DNA from: an uncultured euryarchaeote
GTDB taxonomy: Archaea > Nanohalarchaeota > Nanosalinia > Nanosalinales > Nanosalinaceae
DNA: 9,663 bases
Direction of reading: 5' to 3'
Assembly (NCBI GenBank): GCA_937132175.1
Contig: CAKZNU010000092.1
Span: forward strand, 1-9,663
Shown here: one piece after another, positions 6,007 through 9,663 of the stretch
How the letters are laid out: the number at the start of each line of letters is the position of its first letter
Numbering within the stretch: position 1 is the stretch's first letter
Made by a program: the position numbers and the translations under genes
The notes under the pieces: generated by a model
What the model saw: the letters and a program-made list of their open reading frames with translations, nothing else
Database searches by the model: none
What the model was told of the DNA's origin: nothing

Positions 6007-7644
6007 CTACATCTCATCCAGTGACTCTATACCAAGAAGCTCTAATCCCTGGTTGGAAACCTTAACAAACTCTTTCACAACCTTCAGGCGACGTCTCTCG
6101 GTGTTTTCACCAGCACCGATGACCTGGCAGGAGTGATAGAAGCTGTTGAACTCTTCACAGAGCTCCGAGAGAAAGTTTGCAATCTTCGCAGGTTCTCTGG
6201 CATCTGCCGCTGCCCGAATCCTCTCCGGAAACTCGGAGAGCTGCCTGACAAGGCGGTACTCTTCCTCATCAAGTTCTCCGGCAAGCTCCGGGGTTTTTTC
6301 CGCTTCCTGCAGGATACTCTTCGCCCGGACGTTGGTGTACTGCAGGTAAGGCCCAGAGTCTCCCTCAAAGTCCAGTACGTCACTCCACTCAAAGGTTATG
6401 TCCTTCGACCGTGTTACGGAAAGGTTTGCGTACTTTATGGCTCCGAGTCCAACCTCCTCTGCGTTATCAACTTCATGGCCCTCTATCTCTGCGGCCTTCT
6501 CACGGGCTTTATCCAGCATGCTGGAAAGTCGGATAATATTTCCCTCCGAGGAACTCATAGTTTCCCCAGGAAGCTGTAACATGCCGTATGAGATATGTTC
6601 GTTCTCTATATCAGTGTATCCGAAGCGCCGGGCGACCTCGAATACCTGCTGGAAATGAAGGTTCTGTTCAGAGGCAACAACGTACATGTTCAGGTCGAAG
6701 CCTTCCCTCTCACGCTTCCTGACATTTGCTACATCCCTCGAGATGTACAGGGTTGAGCCGTCGTCCCGTTTCACTACAGTATTCGGGTACTGCTCGTCCT
6801 CAAACTCCACGTATACCGATCCGTCCTCGTCCTCGTCGAAGATGCCTTCTTCAAGTCCTTCCTGTATAATCTCCTGTGCGTCCTCCGCGACCACGGACTC
6901 ACCCGTCACCCGGTCAAACTCTATACCCATACGCTCGTACTCCTCTTCGTTGTGTCTAATCGTTGCCTCACGGAACATCTTCCACAGCTCAAGAGCCTCC
7001 TCGTCCCCGTCCTCGATCTTTCTTGACCACTCTCTGGCACGTCTTCTATCCTCCTCGTCACCTTCATCATGGAGTTTGACGTAGAGATGGTACATATGCT
7101 CCATAGGGTTTTCCTCGAAGGCTTCCTGTGAGCCGTACTTTCTGAAGGCATAGATCACCTGACCGTGTTTCGTACCCCAGTCCCCGATATAGTTCTCCGA
7201 CGTCACATCGTAATCCAGAAACCGGAAGATACGCTGGAGTGAATCACCCAGGCAGTTGTTCCGGACGTGGCCGATATGCATGGGCTTCGCAAGGTTCGGA
7301 GCCGAAAACTCTATCAGAACCTTCCTGTCTCCCGGTTCAAGCCCGAACCTCTCCTTCTCAAAGGACTGGAAAACGGACTCTGCGAACTTATTTCTCTTCA
7401 GGTGAAAGTTCAGGTAGCCGGGACCTGCAACATTTACCGAATCAACCATCTCAAGGTCTTGCATCTCTTTGCTTACTTCATCGGCCAGCTGACGCGGATT
7501 CTCACCCAGCTCAGACGCGGCCTTCATAACCGGATAGGCGAAGTCTCCGTGCTCCGGTTCCGGCCTCTCAATGTCTTGCTCTGAAACCTCAACACCTAGC
7601 TTGTCCGAGAGAGACCGGGCTAAACGCGTTTTAACCTGTTTCAT
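6007..7644 (-). CDS. argS: Arginyl-tRNA synthetase
   Basis: ArgRS attaches arginine to tRNA-Arg in the cytoplasm using ATP. At 545 aa it has the full layout of a class I ArgRS: an N-terminal tRNA-binding domain (about 1-85, with EHGDFAYPVMKAA and VAGPGYLNFHL), the catalytic Rossmann domain with NLAKPMHIGHVRNN (HIGH at 123-126) and GDWGTKHGQ (155-162), the class motif replaced by ETMSSSEGN (361-369), GDSGPYLQYTNVR (428-440), and a C-terminal helical DALR-type anticodon-binding domain ending LLGIESLDEM, close to the usual ArgRS terminus. Both lysines of KMSKS are missing. This is common in ArgRS, where the lysine just before HIGH (Lys120 here) is thought to compensate. The ATG start is supported by a TATA box about 28 nt upstream. 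It follows the agmatinase-family gene by 51 nt and lies near the tRNA-Arg gene on the same strand. Confidence 0.98.
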   Translation of the reverse strand: MKQVKTRLARSLSDKLGVEVSEQDIERPEPEHGDFAYPVMKAASELGENPRQLADEVSKEMQDLEMVDSVNVAGPGYLNFHLKRNKFAESVFQSFEKERFGLEPGDRKVLIEFSAPNLAKPMHIGHVRNNCLGDSLQRIFRFLDYDVTSENYIGDWGTKHGQVIYAFRKYGSQEAFEENPMEHMYHLYVKLHDEGDEEDRRRAREWSRKIEDGDEEALELWKMFREATIRHNEEEYERMGIEFDRVTGESVVAEDAQEIIQEGLEEGIFDEDEDGSVYVEFEDEQYPNTVVKRDDGSTLYISRDVANVRKREREGFDLNMYVVASEQNLHFQQVFEVARRFGYTDIENEHISYGMLQLPGETMSSSEGNIIRLSSMLDKAREKAAEIEGHEVDNAEEVGLGAIKYANLSVTRSKDITFEWSDVLDFEGDSGPYLQYTNVRAKSILQEAEKTPELAGELDEEEYRLVRQLSEFPERIRAAADAREPAKIANFLSELCEEFNSFYHSCQVIGAGENTERRRLKVVKEFVKVSNQGLELLGIESLDEM

Positions 7645-7666
7645 ACTCTCTGTATAGGGTCCCTCA

Positions 7667-7676
7667 GAGTTAAAAC
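7667..7676 (-). promoter_or_regulatory. TATA box for argS
   Basis: The minus strand reads GTTTTAACTC, centred about 28 nt upstream of the argS ATG. It lies in the 51-nt gap after the agmatinase-family gene, so argS can be transcribed on its own as a leaderless mRNA as well as by read-through. Confidence 0.45.
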
Positions 7677-7695
7677 AGATCTGCTGTCTGTCACC

Positions 7696-8475
7696 CTAAC
7701 AGTCGATACCGGTGATAATACTCTCCAGCAGGTTCCTGGAGTTTTCAACAGTCCTGCTCTCTGTATCAAGCGAAGGCGCCACCTCCACCAGATCAGCGTA
7801 CGAGGGCTTGACAGCATCAACTACCTTACTGACTTCCTCCGGGGAGAGCTCTCCGTCGGGATACCCTGTTCCGGGCGCTTCCTCTTCACTCAAGACATCG
7901 ATGTCCAGAGAAAGGTAGACAGGTTGTTCGCCAGGGCTAAACTCTCTTATGAAGTCCTGGATGTCGCTGGACCTATAGATCTGTGGTTCCTTTCCTTCCA
8001 GAAACTCCTTCTCGTCACCGTCTACCTTCGTGGTTCCGACGAAGTAGATCTCCTCAAGGGAAAAGCCACTGTTCAGAAGCTCACGCACCACCACGTCATG
8101 AGAGACATGGCCGTCTACCTTCTCCTTGAGATCAAGGTGTGCGTCCAGCCACACAAGCTTGAGATCCGGCATCTCCTTCTTCAGGGCTTTCACAGCCGGA
8201 AACGATACGGAGTGGTCACCACCCAGAGAAACCAACGGCTTTCCGTACTGCATAAGGTCTTCGGTGTTTTCAGCTATCCTCTGCTGGGTCTCTTCCAGCG
8301 AGAACTCGTCCGGGAAAACCTTTTCTACAAGCATCTCTCTGTAAGTCGAGAAGTCCTCCAGTATCCTGTCAGGTCCGTCGAGTGTTCCTTTTCTGGGATT
8401 TCTGTGAATTCCCATGTCCGACGGCAGCTTCTGGATTAAAACATCTGCGTCCTGAGGCGAATTTATACGTGTCAT
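7696..8475 (-). CDS. speB: Agmatinase/arginase-family ureohydrolase
   Basis: Members of this family use two Mn2+ ions to split guanidino compounds, most often agmatine to putrescine and urea, or arginine to ornithine and urea. All six expected metal ligands can be seen: His88 (GGDHS), Asp111, His113 and Asp115 (DAHLD), Asp191 and Asp193 (SLDIDVL). The APGTGYPDGELS loop (200-211) and EVAPSLDT (231-238) also match. At 259 aa it is shorter than typical agmatinases (about 290-310). Odd points are SHD in place of the usual SHG after the DAHxD motif, SEEEAPG where many relatives have DPxxAPG, and GEL for GGL. Substrate therefore cannot be fixed: agmatinase is likeliest, arginase or another guanidino substrate possible. 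The ATG is supported by a TATA box 32 nt upstream. It sits between tRNA-Arg and argS on the same strand, which fits arginine or agmatine metabolism but does not prove it. Confidence 0.9.
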   Translation of the reverse strand: MTRINSPQDADVLIQKLPSDMGIHRNPRKGTLDGPDRILEDFSTYREMLVEKVFPDEFSLEETQQRIAENTEDLMQYGKPLVSLGGDHSVSFPAVKALKKEMPDLKLVWLDAHLDLKEKVDGHVSHDVVVRELLNSGFSLEEIYFVGTTKVDGDEKEFLEGKEPQIYRSSDIQDFIREFSPGEQPVYLSLDIDVLSEEEAPGTGYPDGELSPEEVSKVVDAVKPSYADLVEVAPSLDTESRTVENSRNLLESIITGIDC

Positions 8476-8501
8476 AACCAGTTTCTGAAAGGTGTCATTT
8501 G

Positions 8502-8512
8502 TAATATTTAAC
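8502..8512 (-). promoter_or_regulatory. TATA box for the agmatinase-family gene
   Basis: The minus strand reads GTTAAATATTA, centred 32 nt upstream of the ATG at 8475, predicting a leader of a few nucleotides. The rest of the gap between tRNA-Arg and this gene (8513-8589) shows no gene or clear structure. Confidence 0.5.
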
Positions 8513-8589
8513 CCTATGCGACATCAGGCTGACAGATTCCAGGGTTACGTGCTGAAGGTGTCTTCCGAAAATCCGTGGTAACAAGGTTT

Positions 8590-8724
8590 CGGACCCGGAG
8601 GGATTTGAACCCTCGACCGATCGGTTTCTTCACAGAAGATCAGAGATCTTCTCAATCCTGGTTCTCCTAGGGAGAACTCGAGGTTTAGAAGCCGATCGCT
8701 CTGTCCAGGCTGAGCTACGGGCCC
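8590..8724 (-). tRNA. tRNA-Arg (UCU) with a 60-nt intron
   Basis: Read on the minus strand, the acceptor stem pairs GGGCCCG with CGGGTCC (one G-T pair), discriminator G. The D arm is TAGCTCAGCCTGGACAGAGC. The anticodon stem pairs ATCGG with CCGAT and the T arm is GAGGG-TTCAAAT-CCCTC. Removing 8626-8685 leaves a 75-nt tRNA whose anticodon loop is CTTCTAA, anticodon TCT, reading AGA and AGG. The intron is at the canonical archaeal site after position 37. CCA is not encoded. AGA and AGG are the commonest arginine codons in the gene at 1720 that I read through, so this tRNA, and its splicing, should be essential. The 5' end is 6 nt after the secG stop codon with no room for a separate promoter, so it is probably made as part of a secG transcript. 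Confidence 0.95.
8626..8685 (-). other. tRNA-Arg intron with bulge-helix-bulge junction
   Basis: The exon CTTC (tRNA positions 32-35) pairs with GAAG near the intron 3' end to form the 4-bp central helix. The flanking 3-nt bulges are TAA on the 5' side and AAA on the 3' side, exactly the structure cut by archaeal tRNA splicing endonuclease. Cleavage after the second base of each bulge joins positions 37 and 38. The inner helix is weak (AC with GT, 2 bp). Two perfect hairpins fill the intron: 8661-8677 (7 bp, 3-nt loop) and 8634-8652 (8 bp, 3-nt loop). Confidence 0.9.
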
Positions 8725-8730
8725 ATCACT

Positions 8731-8889
8731 TTATACGAGAGGAGACTTCATCACGAGCTCGAAGGCTATAAGCAGTCCGGAAAGCATGATAACCGTCTTC
8801 GGATCTATCTCTACACCGGAGTCTGCGTCGAAGTACTGTACAAGCCCTCCCTGTGAGGACGGAAGCGATCCTCCCTGCTGTTGTGCCAT
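8731..8889 (-). CDS. secG: Preprotein translocase subunit SecG (Sec61-beta)
   Basis: This 52-residue protein is the archaeal beta subunit of the SecYE-beta protein-conducting channel in the cytoplasmic membrane. The sequence shows the family layout: a Gln/Gly/Ser-rich cytoplasmic N-terminus (MAQQQGGSLPSSQGGLVQYF), a short conserved segment ending in IDPKTV (28-33), and one C-terminal membrane helix (IMLSGLLIAFELVM, 34-47). The length is normal for archaeal Sec61-beta. The ATG is the natural start; no Shine-Dalgarno sequence precedes it. The gene begins about 50 nt after the RNase P RNA and ends 6 nt before the tRNA-Arg, all on the minus strand. A possible TATA element (ACATATCTTT, 8931-8940) would start transcription about 20 nt before the ATG, so it may be independent of the RNase P RNA. 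It is easily missed because of its size. Confidence 0.93.
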   Translation of the reverse strand: MAQQQGGSLPSSQGGLVQYFDADSGVEIDPKTVIMLSGLLIAFELVMKSPLV

Positions 8890-8904
8890 AACGTTTCACG
8901 GTGT

Positions 8905-8919
8905 AAAAAGCTTCAAAAA
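8905..8919 (-). terminator. T-tracts downstream of RNase P RNA
   Basis: On the minus strand two runs of five T (8915-8919 and 8905-8909) follow the RNase P RNA 3' end by about 20-35 nt and precede secG. Such tracts terminate archaeal RNA polymerase. Partial read-through into secG is possible. Confidence 0.4.
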
Positions 8920-8940
8920 GACGACGCATAGAAAGATATG

Positions 8941-9324
8941 TTTTTGTCCGGTTGACGGCGGTAAGCCCGATTCTGTTGCTATGGACGCATTTAACTTGGC
9001 GAGCATCGGATCCATAGATGAACCTTCTGCTTCGCACTTGCACGCTTCAAAGGCGCTTGCACCGTGTGTCCTGCCCCGTTTCAACGTTCCCCTTTGCGGG
9101 GCGTGTCGTTTCTGCTGCAGGCTTCACCGTTCCTATCCCCTCTTTTCGGAAAGGTTGTGGAGACTGTGGTGCCACCTCTCGGCCCACGGACCTTTCGTCC
9201 GCCACACGGTTCCTCGAAGACTATGTCTTCTCAGTCTCCAGCCAGAGGCTGAAGCGGGTGTCGGGACTTTCCTCACTCACCGTTCAAAGGCAGCGGGGAC
9301 GTCCACACCGACTACCGGACAAAG
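8941..9324 (-). ncRNA. rnpB: RNase P RNA, archaeal type A
   Basis: This is the catalytic RNA of RNase P, which cuts the 5' leaders from pre-tRNAs. On the minus strand the universally conserved P4 segments are visible: GAGGAAAGTCC near the 5' end (about 9264-9274) and ACAGAATCGGGCTTACC near the 3' end. Other archaeal RNase P signatures appear between them, including GGAACGGTGAAGCC, CAGAAACGACACG and GTTGAAACGGGGCAGG. The ends are fixed by a perfect 10-bp P1 helix, TTTGTCCGGT (9314-9323) with ACCGGACAAA (8943-8952). The length of about 380 nt is normal. A TATA box lies just upstream. It is on the same strand as, and about 175 nt downstream of, the 23S rRNA. Plus-strand frames across this region are shadows. 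Confidence 0.96.
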
Positions 9325-9340
9325 AAATGTTCAGGGCGAA

Positions 9341-9351
9341 GAAATAAAATC
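9341..9351 (-). promoter_or_regulatory. TATA box for RNase P RNA
   Basis: The minus strand reads GATTTTATTTC, centred about 22-26 nt upstream of the RNA 5' end inferred from the P1 helix. The RNase P RNA therefore probably has its own promoter and does not depend on rRNA read-through. Confidence 0.5.
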
Positions 9352-9442
9352 ATGGAGCTACAGGGAAGCTGAGTCCTGGAGCTCTGAAGTATAGATTGAA
9401 TGAGAAATGTAGATATGTGGCGTACTTTTGAGGGTTTGACCG

Positions 9443-9493
9443 GGTACTTGGCCCAGCAGAGCTTTCTGAGTGGTTAGAGCTCAAGCTGGTACC
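9443..9493 (-). repeat. Imperfect hairpin just after the 23S rRNA 3' end
   Basis: Nested inverted repeats pair GGTAC with GTACC (9443-9447 with 9489-9493), CAGC with GCTG (9454-9457 with 9485-9488) and GAGCT with AGCTC (9459-9463 with 9478-9482), leaving internal bulges and a loop of about 14 nt. Placed a few nt beyond the estimated 23S end, it could be an rRNA-processing or trailer structure. No run of T follows it directly, so it is not a typical terminator. The remainder of the spacer (9352-9442) shows no gene. Confidence 0.4.
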
Positions 9494-9499
9494 ATCCGT

Positions 9500-9663
9500 T
9501 GAATTGAACCCACGATTAGTAGTGGTCGGCTAAAGCTCTCGTTGCCTTGAGCCTTACACCGCCACTCTATCAACTCATCTTGTATGAGAGTGGAAACGGT
9601 CTCTTTTAGAGGAGGCTTTCGAGCTTAGATGCTTTCAGCTCTTACACCTGTGAGGCGTAGCTA
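9500..9663 (-). rRNA. 23S ribosomal RNA, 3' end (partial)
   Basis: The reverse complement contains the conserved 23S 3'-terminal sequence GCTGAAAGCATCTAAGC, followed by GAAAGCCTCC, AAGATGAGTTGATAGAG and CCGACCACTACTAATCG, in the order expected for the last domain. The gene enters from the right edge, so only about the last 160 nt are present. The 3' end at 9500 is an estimate (within about 15 nt) from the distance after the ACTAAT string. No 5S rRNA follows on the same strand. Confidence 0.93.

Noticed and set aside
8513..8589. Possible C/D-box small RNA (CCTGATGTC near a CTGTCAG)
   Set aside because: The boxes do not match the consensus and no paired C'/D' boxes or terminal stem are visible.
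8786..9394. Long plus-strand open frames (up to 202 codons) across the right end
   Set aside because: They lie over RNase P RNA and secG on the opposite strand. Their products are Ser/Arg/Cys-rich and unlike the acidic proteins of the window.
9461..9493. tRNA-like string on the plus strand (GAGTGGTTAGAGC)
   Set aside because: There is no matching acceptor, anticodon or T arm; the string belongs to the hairpin after 23S.
9325..9499. Possible 5S rRNA between 23S and RNase P RNA
   Set aside because: The conserved 5S strings (such as CCCATCCCGAACACGG) are absent on both strands.
1..9663. CRISPR array, insertion sequence, toxin-antitoxin or defence island
   Set aside because: No regularly spaced repeats, transposase motifs or paired toxin-antitoxin genes were seen; the window is mainly housekeeping genes plus single unknown genes.

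Overview
The window looks like a piece of a salt-adapted archaeal chromosome. Archaeal signs are a Sec61-beta/SecG protein, an archaeal-type RNase P RNA, a tRNA intron with a bulge-helix-bulge exon junction, tRNAs without encoded CCA, and TATA boxes about 25-34 nt upstream of starts that lack Shine-Dalgarno sequences. Most proteins are rich in Glu and Asp, as in salt-in halophiles. A nanohaloarchaeal (DPANN) or related halophile is my best guess. It is inference, since no 16S gene is present.

Left part (1-2341). The 5' end of a minus-strand gene leaves the left edge. Divergent from it are three plus-strand single genes, each with its own TATA box: an unrecognised helical protein (143-946), a small transglutaminase-fold protein with a visible Cys-His-Asp triad (1027-1536), and an acidic coiled-coil protein (1720-2256). 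A tRNA-Phe(GAA) lies between the last two.

Middle (2340-5937). A complete P2-type cation-pumping ATPase (probably Ca2+) runs on the minus strand. Divergent from it is an AT-rich, lysine-rich gene of unknown function (5158-5721), which ends 9 nt from a small acidic minus-strand gene (5731-5937).

Right part (6007-9663), all on the minus strand. In transcription order it carries the 3' end of 23S rRNA, a hairpin, RNase P RNA, a 52-residue SecG/Sec61-beta gene, an intron-containing tRNA-Arg(UCU), an agmatinase/arginase-family enzyme and arginyl-tRNA synthetase. It is therefore a stable-RNA and translation neighbourhood with an arginine theme: tRNA-Arg, its synthetase and an arginine/agmatine-type hydrolase are consecutive genes. 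The tRNA-Arg starts 6 nt after the secG stop codon, so it is probably released from a secG transcript by RNase P, whose RNA is encoded just upstream.

There is no CRISPR array, insertion sequence or recognisable defence system. The least explained parts are the three helical proteins, which may share a C-terminal module, and the RNase P RNA-secG-tRNA-Arg arrangement behind a 23S gene with no adjacent 5S. No gene-free stretch exceeds 300 bases. The longest, the 23S-to-RNase P spacer (about 175 nt), holds one imperfect hairpin and the RNase P promoter.
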